From NCBI GenBank assembly GCA_024500155.1, contig CM044874.1:5347001-5411000 (forward strand): a stretch of 64,000 nucleotides of DNA, read 5' to 3'. The notes under the pieces were generated by a model that saw nothing but the letters and a program-made list of their open reading frames with translations, searched no databases and had not been told where the DNA came from. Source of the stretch: Chenopodium formosanum. Lineage: Eukaryota; Streptophyta; Magnoliopsida; Caryophyllales; Amaranthaceae. Shown here piece by piece: positions 35,850 through 48,100 of the stretch; the stretch's first letter is position 1; every line of letters begins with the position of its first letter. A program made the translations under genes and the position numbers.

Positions 35850-36110
35850 CTTTGATTTAAACTCATTATTTATAGACACATTTTGTATATTTATGTCATT
35901 ATGAATTTATTTATTGTTGTGTGTGCAAGAAAAGTGTGACAACAGTTTTGCGCAAAAATTCCGTCATTTTTATTATAGATGGAGGGTATCCGACTCTCTC
36001 CCCCAAAAAGAAAAAATAAAAAGGAAAATAATAGAAAAAAGTCGGGTGTTTGGAATTTAAAATAAAGTCCAAAAGGAATAATATAAATTAAAAATAATAG
36101 CTATATTTAA
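35850..36110 (-). repeat. Inverted arm 2
   Basis: The inverted counterpart of 33358-33640. Together they enclose LTR D and the GC-rich exon. Confidence 0.75.
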
Positions 36111-36450
36111 TTAATGAAGAAAAAGGATAGAAGAGATGTTTAGGAAAATTAAACGGAGCCATAAAGTCATTAACCGACTCGAGTCTAATGTTAAAAACGC
36201 AAGTTGAGCACCCGCGGCTGGTCTGGCAACTTGGCGCCAGCTGGCGCCACACTATGGCGCGTGGCGCCAGGCGCTACACTTAGCGTGTGGCGCCAATCGC
36301 TGGTGGCTTGCGCCAATTGACGCTGAGGCTGTATTTTAATCTGATTAAAATTCCTCGCAGTTTCTGTATAAAAATCCCCCTTCCTAGTCGATTCTTCTCA
36401 TAATTCCAGCGAATAAATAATTCTCTTCTTTAGAAAAATAATAATCATGC
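36111..36450 (+). other. Diverged Tat-like leader/LTR fragment
   Basis: It contains GCCATAAAGTCATTAACCGA and ACTCGAGTC, like the Tat leader before gag, then a GGCGCC cluster (36225-36330) and a TATA-like GTATAAAAATC (36368). LTR B interrupts it at 36451. It appears to be a different Tat subfamily. Confidence 0.5.
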
Positions 36451-37002
36451 TGTAGACACCCATTTGTGTTTCCCCAAAACCAAACCCAGTGATGAGTGCC
36501 TTTTACGTCAAATCATAATCAAATGAAACGAAAGTGTGGAAAGGTCTAGTGTTGTGGAAAGTTTTATTTCTTTTCTTTCCTCTTCTCTCTGTTTTTGAAA
36601 ACTTTATTTTAAGAAAACAGCCAATCCAGTTTGGTTGGTCCATGATAAGGGTCCAATAGTGGTGTAGTTGGATAGGGCTTGCAAAGACCTTTCCAACGAT
36701 ATATTATAAGCCCAATTCCGATGAATATTGAGGAAGTTATGGCCAATTTACTAAACTGGGCCCGGTTTGAGTTTTAAGTACGGCCCAATGATCTAGAGGA
36801 GGGCCTAATATGATTTATCATTCCTAATGTAATTAGGAATGGTTTTGGTCTTCTAGAACATTCTAGAAGGTTTTGTCATTCTTAATTCAATAAGGATTCT
36901 TTAGAGTTTTAATTAGATCAAATAGCATTTTCGACTGAAATTATATTATTTTATCTTCCAGTACGGTAAAATTATCATAGTTTCGAAAACGTGTTAAAAG
37001 CC

Positions 37003-37122
37003 GGTTTGGCGTCCAACCCCAGGCCTTGGCGCCTGGAACCGGGATTGGCGCCAGACGCCAGCCATTGGCGCCTGGCGCTAGCCACTGGTCCTGGCGCCAA
37101 TGAGCCAGGGCTGGCGCCAAGT
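37003..37122. repeat. GGCGCC palindrome cluster in LTR B
   Basis: It contains GATTGGCGCCAG, CATTGGCGCCTGGCGCTAGC and GGCGCCAATG. Three strict matches to WTTSSCSS (ATTGGCGC, both strands) lie 90-150 bp upstream of the TATA box at 37191. Confidence 0.7.
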
Positions 37123-37190
37123 TGTTTCTGTGATCTTCAGACTCTGTTTTGATAAATTATCTTTTTTGGCCGATTTTCTTTATAAATATC

Positions 37191-37198
37191 GTATCAAA
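37191..37198 (+). promoter_or_regulatory. TATA box of LTR B
   Basis: TATAAATA followed by a conserved leader; the same position is conserved in LTR C. Confidence 0.5.
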
Positions 37199-38390
37199 AA
37201 CTCCGTTTTGATTCATCTAGGATCAATAATCTCTTTGCATCAACATTCTCCAATTCTCTTTATTCATCTTTCTTTCATCAATTCTCAATAATATTAATCT
37301 TTTAGCATTCTTTCTTTCTTGTTTTTTCATACAAAATTCCGCATTCACAAGATCTAGAAACACCTAGCCATATTCGAAGTTGCCTTCGCCCTAGACGTGA
37401 AAGGTTTTAATTTCTGAGGGTTTGGTCCCAAATCTCTCTTTCAATTATTTAATTTAATTGCTTTGATTATTATTTTCCTTGAAGTTACTAACGTGTGTAT
37501 TTTGTTATTAGAAAGAGGTACGAGGCATCCACGTAAGTACTTTAATTGGTTTTATTGATATTATGGTATAGAAATCATGCTTAGATTTTTATTTTGATTC
37601 CTAGTATCATGTCTAGGGTATTCTTAATATTAAGTATGATTAAAAGTATGATGCTTCCTATATTCTTCCTAATATTTATGATTGTTAGTATCATGTTAGG
37701 GTTAAAGGTTTGATTTTTATTGCTTAGTGACATGCTAGGATTTGTTATTAATCTTGTTAGTATCATGCCTAGGATCTTGCTATGATTATTATAATTATGA
37801 TTGATGAATTATTATTATTGTTAATAATATTTATTTATGTTGCTTGATATGCATATTATTATTATTTTTTATTGTTATTGTTTGATCATCTTTATTGAAT
37901 GTTAAAGGGAATTTGTACTTGCAATAACGTTTAATAAGATATTAATAATCTTGTTTAGGGTTAAATATGATTATAAATTCAAGTGATCGCCAATAATAGT
38001 TTGTTTGTGCATTAAAATTCAACCAACATAGATTAAGCAGGTTTAGGGTTAATTCCTATTGATTGCATGTTAGTCAGAAAGCGCACATGAATACGAGCAG
38101 AATAAAGTAGAGGCCTATTATTAGGGCAGGTTCAATCTCTTTTAGGTTGGATTTGTACCTTCATCCCCGAACCCTTATTTGGTTCATGACCTTATGGAGT
38201 TGACGATCTCTTGGATCGTTAAGGGGTGTAACCTTCACCTCGTGATGGTTTACAAGTTCCTTAAAAACTTGTTGGCGACTCTTTTGCTCTATCTTCTTCC
38301 CTTTTGGACGCCACCGTACTTTAGTGTATGATCACAGTGGGGTTCAAGCTAGTGGGATTTTAAAGGCTTGAAACTATTCCCTACAGTTTT

Positions 38391-38408
38391 TGGCGACTCC
38401 ACTGGGGA
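38391..38408 (+). other. Primer binding site of element B
   Basis: TGGCGACTCCACTGGGGA begins five bases after the LTR. Its position and TGG start fit a tRNA primer. Tat/Ogre elements commonly use tRNA-Arg; the tRNA match was not checked. Confidence 0.65.
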
Positions 38409-40060
38409 GGATTTCTATTTTAATTCCTGAATTTGTTTCGGCAATGATTTAGAATGAGTGGATGAGACTCGAAAAGTTCTAAGTATTTCATGTGCGTAAT
38501 TTTGATTAACATTGTGTCATATGCATAAAAAGGTTCTTATTGGAAAGACCATCCGTAATGAGTAAAAAACATAAGGATTTTACACGTAGGAAATTTGAGA
38601 AAGGTCTTTCACAACTAGGACTGAAATAACACTGCGCGAAACTGGATGATTTTATTGAGCACAGAAAGCTGCTGAGGCATGTGGGAAGTAGCGTCAGGGG
38701 CTAGAGCTTGGCGCCATACTTTTTGCCGTAGCGCCAGACGCCAGTATTGGCGCCAGGTGCTACAGTTAAAAGTTTGGCGCTAGTCTCTGTTTGTTGGCGC
38801 CAATTTCCCCCAATACCGAGCCAGAAATATGCGTTCTAATTTCGACCGGTTTTTCGTATTGTTTGCTCGATCCTACTTCCTGATTGAATTTTTTCTCATT
38901 TTTCTGAAACCCATATGTGTTCTACATATGGACATAACCCTCTGGGAATTCATGCTCTATCTACCCGATTGAACGCTCCTGGCAACAAAGGGTACATCTG
39001 AGAGGTTGAATTCACCAAACCATGGGAGCGAGTTTTTTCTAAAAACTTGCGGTGTTCTATCCACACGCGTTAACCCTTCACGGTTAGGCTTCTACGCGGT
39101 GCATCTGAACAATTAACCATGGACCCTGTTTGACTAAACCATATCCCGAACTTTAGAGAACTAGAGCCATGGTTAGGTTGCGAACTCATTGCATCATATT
39201 GTGCCTACTTGACTAATTGTGCATTATTAATTGTGCATATATTTTCTATGCTCCTCCTAACCGTTTGTCGATTTGTGTTGAGATTATAATTCATGACTTA
39301 AAGAACTTTGCCTAATTAATTAATTAATTGATTTGAGTCAATAAAGTTTTTTCTTCTTTTAATCGGAATCGACCTAGTACGACTTTAGGCATACCCAAGT
39401 TGACTGATAATATCGAAAACAGTCCCAGACCGAGGCTCCAATGTTGGTGCCAAAATTTGGGCTGTAGCGCCACTGTATGGTGCGTAGCGCCAGACATTTA
39501 CTAAAAAGTCTGGCGCCAACCACCATATTGTGACGCCAGTCCTGTCGCTTGGCCGACAGTTCGGATTATTTGTCGAGTCATCACCTAATGTCTAATTATT
39601 CAGTTTCCTGTTTAATTCGGTTAATTCTGCTTAATTGAGTCAATATTCGAGTTTAGGCACTACGTCCCATGGTTTTACACAAGAGTCCAAACATGTCACT
39701 TACACTCAATACACACACTATAAAACATGTCTTGACCATGATTAAGGGAGTCTTGTGTGCACGCGTTATTTTTCGTCATTTTTTTGGGGGGGGGTAAGTC
39801 GGATATTTATCCTCCAATAAATAATAGTACTTAAGTTCCCTAAACACATGTACATTATTGCTCCCTAAAAATATACATACCTTTTTTTTAAATAAAAGCC
39901 ATAAAGTCAAACTGATTCGAGTCAAGTAATTAAAACGCAAATTGGCTTAATCCACAGCGCGTGGTCAAGAAAGGAAGGACGATTAATCAAAGATAACCTC
40001 TTCGTACAAGTCCAACTTTTCGACAAACCTACAGCCCGCAAGAGGAAAGCAAGAGTTATA
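38409..40060 (+). other. Tat element B leader
   Basis: Untranslated leader with GGCGCC clusters at 38690-38810 and 39440-39550 and a G-run (GGGGGGGGTAAGTCGGATAT) near 39785. It is homologous to the element A and C leaders. Confidence 0.75.
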
Positions 40061-40762
40061 ATGGCAACTCAGGAAGAAGTTAACGATCTCAAGAACCAAT
40101 TGACTACTGTAACTGAGACACTAAAGCTTCTCGCACTTAAGATCAAGGATCCCGCGAAGCAACAACAGATGGACCTCATGCAAGAAAGCCTAAGCAAGTT
40201 GTCCAGTGACTACAAGTTTCAAGAACTCACATCCCAAGGGGTCTCGCTGGATAAGGATCTTCTTCCGCAGAAGTTCAGTGCCAACGACATCCCAAAATTT
40301 AGGGCAATCGACAATCTCTACTTCCATCTAAGGGCATTTGAAACAATAATGGGCATCAAGGGTATCGATAAGAAAATTTTCCCTTCTCTGTTCTCGCTAT
40401 CTCTCGAGACCGTTTGCCAACAATGGTTCTTTTCTCTTGAAAAAGAAAAGACCTCTACCTGGGAATCCATAGCAAACGCTTTCGTTGATAGGTACAAGTG
40501 CAACGTTCAAGTCGAAACTGACCATAGAGAACTTGAAATTCTCAAGCAGAAGGAGAATGAAGGCTTCACATCTTTCTTTAACAAGTGGAGAGAAACCTCA
40601 GCTAAAATGATTGAGGTACCAAGTGAAAAAGAGTCCGTGAGATTGTTCATTAAAAATCTCCAAGAAAAATATTCAAAACATCTTAAATATCAAAATAACC
40701 TTCATACCTTTAAGGCTGTTTATGATATTGGGATTAATATTGAAGATGATTTAGCTAAATAA
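40061..40762 (+). CDS. Tat Gag N-terminal domain, truncated (element B)
   Basis: A 233-residue ORF from the conserved MATQEEVND start. It has a coiled-coil-like N-terminus and the retrotransposon gag core (KFRAIDNLYFHLRAFETI; VCQQWFFSLEKEKTSTWESI; FTSFFNKWRETSAKMIEVPS). It ends DDLAK at a TAA, because homology to the minus-strand gag stops at about 40759. The stop overlaps the next ATG (TAATG). Protease, RT and IN of this element are absent. Confidence 0.85.
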   Translation: MATQEEVNDLKNQLTTVTETLKLLALKIKDPAKQQQMDLMQESLSKLSSDYKFQELTSQGVSLDKDLLPQKFSANDIPKFRAIDNLYFHLRAFETIMGIKGIDKKIFPSLFSLSLETVCQQWFFSLEKEKTSTWESIANAFVDRYKCNVQVETDHRELEILKQKENEGFTSFFNKWRETSAKMIEVPSEKESVRLFIKNLQEKYSKHLKYQNNLHTFKAVYDIGINIEDDLAK

Positions 40763-41924
40763 TGGATGGTAATATAGTTAATTTGAGAGAATTTGCACGC
40801 CATTATTTTGATAAACCTCTTTCTGAATCTTTTCATATATATAGAAGAAGGGCGTTCCTATTTTGCATGCTTAATCAATTTTTTCTTAGTAGTGGTAAAA
40901 ATAATGAGGGTCAATCAATTATAACCACTGTTTTAGAACAAATTGAATCAGGGAGAAATCCAATGCCATTAATAGTTGGAGAGACTATGATTAGTCTAGA
41001 TGAACTGAAAAGGGACCCAAAAGCGCCTCTTCGCGGCTCTCCAATTTTATTACAGGTAGAAAAATAATATTTTAATTACAGAAATCAAAAAATATATTTT
41101 TGTATTGTAATAATAATTTATTTGCATTGCAAATTTTTTTACAGATGTGGTTAATGGAGAGGCTAGGATTAATTAGCCCTCCGGACAATATTGAAAAATA
41201 TACTCCCAATTGCTTCGTGAGGAGGAAGAAACGCATTCCTAAAATTGGGCGCCACGGGTGGAGAAAAGTCTTTGAATCATGTGATTTCACTATCAAGTGG
41301 GTCGTCCCATGGTGGAAAATAGAAAGGATGGTTGGTGTTAACAAGCAACCTTTCTGTCGTCTTCCAAGCTTGTCTCGTGTAACTTATTATTACCCCTGCA
41401 GGGTAAAAAGACAATACGGCTTGCTTCAGAATATTCCTTCCGGAGATCTTCGTCCTCCCTTTGAGTACCCTATTTCTCAAGAAGTAGACAGATTTGATGC
41501 TTACTGGGGCGCTAAACCTTTATGGGAAGTGATTACCCAAAAGGTCCCTCCTTCTTTGCCCAATGATGTAAAGAAGTGGTTGCTGAAGAAATCTTTGATT
41601 GATCAGGGTAGAATCGATGTGAAGAATCGTCTAGGCGATAGGGTGACTCCTTCCAAGGAACGCTTAGGTGCAAGAACTGAATTCAAAACACCTGCAATAC
41701 CTAGGAAGAAAGTTACTACCAAAGACAAAGGGAAACGGAAAGCTAACACCACAGATAAAAAAACTTGGGTGGAAAAGAAGCATGGTGTGTTAACTGAAGG
41801 GGAGACTATCTACTCCAAAATTGAATGTAGGTCCTCTAAAGGATGCCTACTAGCTAAGGTCATGGATGAAGAGGAGGAAGCAGACAAGAATTGGAAAAGA
41901 GCTAGAAAGGAAAAGAAAGATTAA
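40762..41924 (+). CDS. Plant mobile domain (PMD) protein carried by a Tat element
   Basis: Exons 40762-41055 and 41145-41924, joined by an 89-bp AT-rich intron (TTACAG/GTAGAA ... TTTTTTACAG), give 357 residues. PMD hallmarks are REFARHYFDKPL, PLRGSPILLQMWLMERLGLI across the splice junction, and PCRVKRQYGLLQNIP followed by FDAYWGAKPLWEVI. The tail is Lys/Arg-rich with acidic patches (RKARKEKKD-like). The usual N-terminal part of the domain is missing, so the 5' end was probably lost at the 40759 junction and the ATG is fortuitous. The ORF lies between the integrase end of the minus-strand Tat element and gag B, antisense to the former. Host PMD proteins (MAIN, MAIL1) support transposon silencing in Arabidopsis; the role of this one is unknown. 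Confidence 0.75.
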
Positions 41925-42456
41925 GAGTATTTCTTAGCTTTAGATTTATTAGACTTAGATTGTTATTTTTATTTAAAGTTAATTTATTTCAACTTTATTT
42001 AAATTCCATCAATAATGTAATTTTATTTTATTAATGAAATTTCAGCTTTCAATTAAATTATTTACTTTAAATTTATTTTATTAAAGCAATGAAAATCGAA
42101 AAAAAAATTAATTTTCCAGAAATTCTTCGAGTACGGAAGTCGAAAATTTTCCGAAAAACACCGAAATTCGCCCAGATCTTATTTCTAGATTGGCGTCAGT
42201 CATTGGCATTTGGCGCTTGCCATTGAAGTCTGGCGCCAGGCGCCAATTCCATCGCTGGTGCTGATGACTTCTGGCTGCCCCCAGGTTCCGTTCTGCGACG
42301 CCAATAATTCTCCGATTTTCTGTTGAATTTTTAATTAATTCTGGAATGCGGAGATGTCGAAAAATAAAGTGGCCGCACCCGTAAAGGGTTGCCTACGTAT
42401 CCTTTCTTAAGGAATCAGGCCGAACGTAGCTCTCTTGAGTATCCTACTCAAGTAAT
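41925..42456 (-). other. Tat element C region between IN and the antisense PMD ORF
   Basis: Untranslated on both strands. It has a GGCGCC cluster (42190-42310) and, in element orientation, a conserved GGATACGTAGGCAACCCTTT segment of a type seen downstream of pol in Tat elements. Confidence 0.5.
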
Positions 42457-43790
42457 TTATGGGTAGTATTTCTTAAGTTGGTCAAGATTTGTCATGTTTG
42501 AGAATTCATTGCCATCCATATCAGTTAGTTTTGTTGCACCTCCTGATAGGATTGTCTTGACAATGTAGGGTCCAGACCAATTAGGTCTAAATTTTCCCCT
42601 TGGGTCTAAAACATTTTTCCTTAGTGCTTTTAATACTAAATCTCCTACTTTGATATTTCTTGTCTTGACCTTCTTATTAAAATGTCTAGCCATACGAGTT
42701 TGGTAACACTGAGTGTGATGTAGAGCTTCTAGTCGTTTTTCGTCGAGTAGAATCAATTCTTCATATCTTGCCCTAGTCCATTCAACTTCATCGAGTTCAC
42801 TCTCTAGCGCGATGCGTAGATATGGTATTTCTAATTCGACAGGTTGTATGGCATCCATTCCATATACCAAGGAAAATGACGTATTCCCTTTTGATGTACG
42901 GATTAACGTGCGATAACCCCACAATACGAAGTGAATTTTGTCAGGCCAATCTTTATAATTTTCTGTCATTTTCTCGGTGATAGTCTTTAAATTTTTATTA
43001 GCTGTCTCAACTGCTCCGTTTGCTTGAGGTCTATAAGGGGAAGAATGATGATGTTGAATGCCGTATTTTTGTAGCAATTCTTCACATTCGGCTTGAAAGT
43101 GAGTTCCATTGTCACATATCATTTCATGTGGGACTCCATATCGACAAATGATATTTCTTTCGATAAAGAGTGCTACATGTTTTGCAGTGAGTTTAGCGTA
43201 CGATTGCGCTTCGACCCACTTTGTAAAGTAATCAATTGCTACTAAAAGAAATTCGTGGCCTCCTGTTCCTGGGGGAGTGATTTTGCCAATTATTTCAATT
43301 CCCCATGTAGAGAATGGCCATGGCGATGTATAGGTGTAGAGCAAAGATAGAGGGACATGTTGTAAATTGGCATAAATTTGGCACTTAGGGCATCTTTTTA
43401 CGTATTGATGGCAATCCCTATTCATTGTAGTCCAATAATATCCTTCTCACATTATTTTCTGGACTAACATTTTTCCATTTACATGAGTGCCACAGATTCC
43501 TTCGTGAACTATTCTCATTACTCTTTGTGCATCCATCTTTCCTACACATAAGAGAGCTCGACCTTTAGGTACCCTTTTATGTAGCTCGTTGTCTATGAGT
43601 ACATATTGAGAAGCCAAAAGTCTTAACGCTCGCTTTGCTCTTTTGTCAGCATGAGGAGGGTATTCTCCATTGGTGACATAGTTGAGTATGTCCGTGTACC
43701 ACGGTTCTTCTTCTTCTTCTTCTTGGACTAAATTGTCATCTTCTATAGCCTGGATATATGCTGGTTTGTGCCTTTTTTTTCGATAGTTAA
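42457..43790 (-). pseudogene. Tat integrase (element C)
   Basis: The open part 43425-42457 includes the end of the zinc-binding region (CPKCQ), the catalytic core with Asp (VAIDYFTKWVEA), Asp (CDNGTHF) and Glu (NGAVETANKNL), and a C-terminal GKFRPNWSGPYIV module. The upstream part is closed by a stop TGA at 43447-43449 (probably from CGA) and by a frameshift in an 8-base T run at 43773-43780. It would insert element cDNA into the genome but is dead. Confidence 0.85.
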
Positions 43791-45180
43791 AGGCATTTGC
43801 TCGATTTCCATAGGAATCCTAACCATTGAGGCTAATCTTGCCAAGGCATCGGCAAATTGGTTTTCTTCTCTAGGTAGATATGTGTATTCTACCTTCTCTA
43901 GCTGATCGGTAAGAGTTTCCAGATAGGTTTGGTAAGGGGCTAAGCTTTTGCTCCTTACTTTCCACCTTTTAGATATCTGGTTGATGATCAAAGAAGAGTC
44001 TTCGAATATCCTTAACTTCTTTACTCCCAATGCCAAAGTTGTTTCAAGGCCTACCACGCATGCTTCATATTCAGAAGCGTTGTTGGTAACGTCGAAATCA
44101 AGCTTTATGGAGATTGGAACGTGCTCCTCCTTAGGTGATACTAGCAGTACTCCGACGCCACATCCCTTTTGGTTTGAGGCTCCGTCGAAATACAAGGTCC
44201 AAGTATCATCTTCAGTGACCATTAGGTCTTCATCTGGAAATTCATTGTCTTGTATTGGCGTCGAGTCTTCTATTGGAAAGTCTGCTAGAAAGTCTGACAC
44301 CACGGATTCTTTGATAGCTTTTTGTGGCATAAACCTTACATCAAACTGAGCTAGATTGACTATCCATATTGAAATGCGTCCATTGAGTGTAGATTTCTCG
44401 AATAGATACTTGAGTGGATCTAATCGGGAGACTACGAAAACGGTATACACCAACATGTAATGTCTTAACTTAGTTGTGGCCCACACCAAGGCGAGGCACA
44501 ATTTCTCGAGCGGTGTATAGCGTGTTTCGTATTCGAGCATCTTTTTACTTAGGTAATAGATTGCGTTCTCTTTGCCTTCTACCTCTTGTGCTAGCATGGT
44601 TCCCATTGTCTCTTTGGTAACCGTCAAATATAACCTAAGAGGTATTCCGGGAAGTGCTGGTGCTAATACAGGAGGATTTGCGAGATAGGCTTTGATCTTT
44701 TCAAAGGCTTTTTGACACTCGTCATCCCATATTACTGGTACATTCTTCTTGAGCTTCTTGAAGATTGGTTCACATATCGTCGTCAGTTTTGATATGAACC
44801 TACTTATGTATTGCAACCAGCCAATAAATCCTCGAATCTGTTTCTCAGTCTTGGGCGGTGGCATTAACATGATTGCTTTAATCTTGGTTGGATCTACCTC
44901 TATTCCTCTAGAGCTTATGACATATCCCAAGAGCTTGCCTGAGGTGACTCCAAAAGCACATTTTGATGGATTCAACCTCATGTTATACTTTCTTAGCCTT
45001 TCGAAAAATTTCCTTAAGGCTACTTGATGGCCTGGGCGGTCTTTTGATTTTACAATCATGTCGTCGACATATACTTCGACTTCTTTGTGCATCATGTCAT
45101 GGAGTAAGGTAGTTGCTGCACGTTGGTAAGTAGCACCCGCGTTTTTCAACCCGAATGGCATTACCGTGTAGCAGTAAGTG
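43743..45180 (-). pseudogene. Tat reverse transcriptase, RNase H and archaeal-type RNase H
   Basis: The frame starts at WGTYCYTVMPFGLKN with the catalytic YVDDM motif, the thumb, a retroviral-type RNase H (LRLYLTVTKETMG), and then a second RNase H (LYFDGASNQKGCGVG; EYEACVVGLETT; ADALARLASM). The N-terminal RT fingers (about 200 residues in the family) are missing: protease-side sequence is joined directly to WGTYCY near 45185. The frame ends at 43743 because of the 8-base T-run frameshift. Confidence 0.85.
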
Positions 45181-48100
45181 CCCCATCGGTCCTTGCCCTG
45201 TCGTGATTGATGTCTTCCTTCCGCTTGGAGTGGTCACTTTGATAGTCTTGCGCCACCCTTGTAGTGATCCTTCAGCTGGAGTAATTAGCTTCGAGGGGTT
45301 GAAGCTTTCACTTTGTAGGACCGTTTGAATGAGCGAGGAGTTATCTTCTTCATAAGTAGGCTCATTATTTTCTCGCCCAAACAGTAATCCCATAACGTTA
45401 AAGTCGAAGCATGGGGGTGCTTTCTCCTTATGGACGGGAGTAGGGATTTCATCAGTGAAGTAGCAATCCAAGAAAATCTCGAATCCCGGTTGCCTTATGC
45501 CGTTTACAACAAATGGCTCGGGAAATTCATGGCATGGATAGTCCTCTCCTTCTTTTATGAACTGACCATTAAGCGTAAGAGGGTACTGATCCATTGGAAT
45601 TGCTTTCTTTTGAATGCGAGCGTCCCTACGTGCTTTCAACTTTTCCTGGGCTCGCTTGAGATCTTTCCGAGTCGGTTCAAAACCAAGTCCGAAAGTATCT
45701 AACTTAGGGAGGCCAGGTGACTCCAGCGGTCTTGTTATTCCTTTCTTCTTTCCTAAAGTCATCCCAGGAAAGTGTCCTTGTTTCTTCAGCATGGCGTTGA
45801 CGGTCATGTTGGAATGGGGGTCATGGCAAAGAGATGTCCTTTCATCCTCTTGGATTAAGGAGACTTCTTCGTTAAAGCCCCATAGGTCTTCATCTTCTTT
45901 GTCGTGTTCAACATTAATAATTAGATTTTCTATGGATTTGATTCTCATAGGCGAAGCATCGATGGTGATCGGAATTCCTCCAACTATAGCTTTCACTTGT
46001 TGGTGGAGGGATGAAGGGACGGCCTTTAGATCATGAAGCCAAGGGCGTCCCAACAATAAGTTGAATGAGTCTTTGATGTCCACTACTTGGAAAGTAGTAG
46101 CATGTTCTATTGCTCCTGCCGTTACATTTAGGGTAATCTTGCCAAGAGCTTGACGACGAGTATTATCGTAAGCTCTTATTTCTTGTGTGGACGGAGTTAA
46201 GTCTTCGTCCTTTATGCCGAGCATCCTCGCAGTTCTAAGTGGACAGACATTGATAGCCGATCCATTGTCTACAAGAGTCATAGGAACATTCATTCTTTTG
46301 CAGACTACCGTGAGGTTTAATGCCTTGTAATGTTTGTCACCTTCTGGAGGTAAATCTTTGTCGGAAAAGGTGATCAAATTAATCGGACTAGGAAGGTCAC
46401 TTGTGAGGAAGTTGGCTAGTCCCTCAGGAGTAGTGTCATAATCTATCCCGATTTTATCCAAGGCATTCATTACAGCCAACCTATGTTCTCGAGATGTTGC
46501 CAGAAGTTTCCACACATTCATCTCAACTTTTGTCTTCTTAAACTGTTTAACAATGTCGTTGTCTTTGATGATAGGTATGGGAACTTGATGTACGGTTGGC
46601 ATAGGTTGTGTTGAAACGGGAGGTTGCATTCTCCCAGATCTTGTGAGGACATCTATTGATGAATCTTCGTCAGCCCAAATGTCATTTGTGGTGTATGACA
46701 CAGAAGGTGAAGGTCCTACTATGTCCTTTAGATAGACATCTTCTTCATCACTGTCCCAAACTCCATTAATGGTTATATCCTCTTCTTGTTGAACTTGGAC
46801 TAGTTTCTTTTCATCAATCATTTTCTGTACTAAATCCTTGAATTTGAAACAGTTTTCTATAGTGTGACCCCCTGATTGATGATACTGACAGTAATATCTA
46901 TCTGTCCTTTTTAATGACTCGAATGGTCTCGGTTCGAGAGGTTTGACCTCGCCACTCTCGGAGAGCATTTCGAACATTTGCGCATATGGGATCCCAATTG
47001 GAGTGTAAATTCTATTGCTCTTCTTGGGTTTTTTAGTGACTTGTAAGGGAAAGCACTTTGCCTCATAAGTCGTTCTCACTGGTGTGAATTCTCTTTTAGG
47101 TTCTTCTTTTGGAAGTGGAAGCTCATCATATTTCTTATGGAGTTCGTTCATAACCTTGAGAGCTTCACGTAGTAATTGCGATGCCTCCTTCATAGACAGT
47201 GTGAGCAATTCTATATCTTCCTTATTTGCCGGTTCTGGAAGACTATCCTTGATATTGAAAAAGATCTCCTCTTCTTTTTCTATGGCACAGATTTCTTTGA
47301 CAGGTTTAATGAGAGAGGAGGGGTCAACCTCGTTTTTCTCATCGGAGATAGCTAGAGTATGAGCTAGAGGTGCAATGTCGATGCTTGGCTTCTTATTGGC
47401 AGGGGGCAACAGCAGTTTGTTGTTATCGATTAGGTCTTGGATAGCTTCCTTAAGCTTCCAACAGATTTCAGTAGAATGGCCCCTACCTTGGTAATACTTG
47501 CAGTGTGCATTGGGGTTCCATTTAACCGACCTCTTCTCAACTGGTGGGTCCCCAAATGGTCCAATGGGAGTTATAAGACCTTTTGCATTTAATCGATCAA
47601 ATGCGGTGTCATAACTCATGCCAATAGGAGTGAAGTTCCTCCTAAATGGTTTCTTCTGTCCTTGGTTGTTCATGGCAAGAACTTCTCCTAAATTAAAGGT
47701 GCTAATATTATTTGAGTGGGCGGTTTTGGAAGAAGAAGGATTGTTGTTCTTCTTTCCTTTCCAGCCACTGTTGGAGTTATTGTTGGCAGCTTTTGACTTA
47801 GCCAAGTCATCTTCAATATTGATCCCAATGTCATAAACGGCCTTGAAGGTATGGAGATTATTTTGATATTTAAGATGCTTGGAATATTTTTCTTGGAGAT
47901 TTTTGATAAACAGTCTCACAAACTCTTTTTCACTTGGCACCTCAATCATTTTAGCTGAGGTTTCTCTCCACTTGTTAAAGAAAGAGGTGAAGCATTTATT
48001 CTCTTTTTGTTTGAGGATTTCAAGTTCTCTATGGTCAGTCTCGACTTGAATGTTGCACTTGTACCTATCTACGAAAGCGTTCGTTATAGACTCCCAGGTA

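Larger units (their letters stand above)
36451..38385 (+). mobile_element. Tat LTR B
   Basis: A complete 1,935-bp LTR from TGTAGACACCC to CCCTACA, followed directly by a PBS. The left flank is CATGC. No 3' partner with this flank is seen, so element B has lost its 3' end. Confidence 0.85.

Noticed and set aside
41072..41480. Minus-strand ORFs over the PMD region
   Set aside because: They oppose the PMD coding exons and intron and have no recognisable domain.
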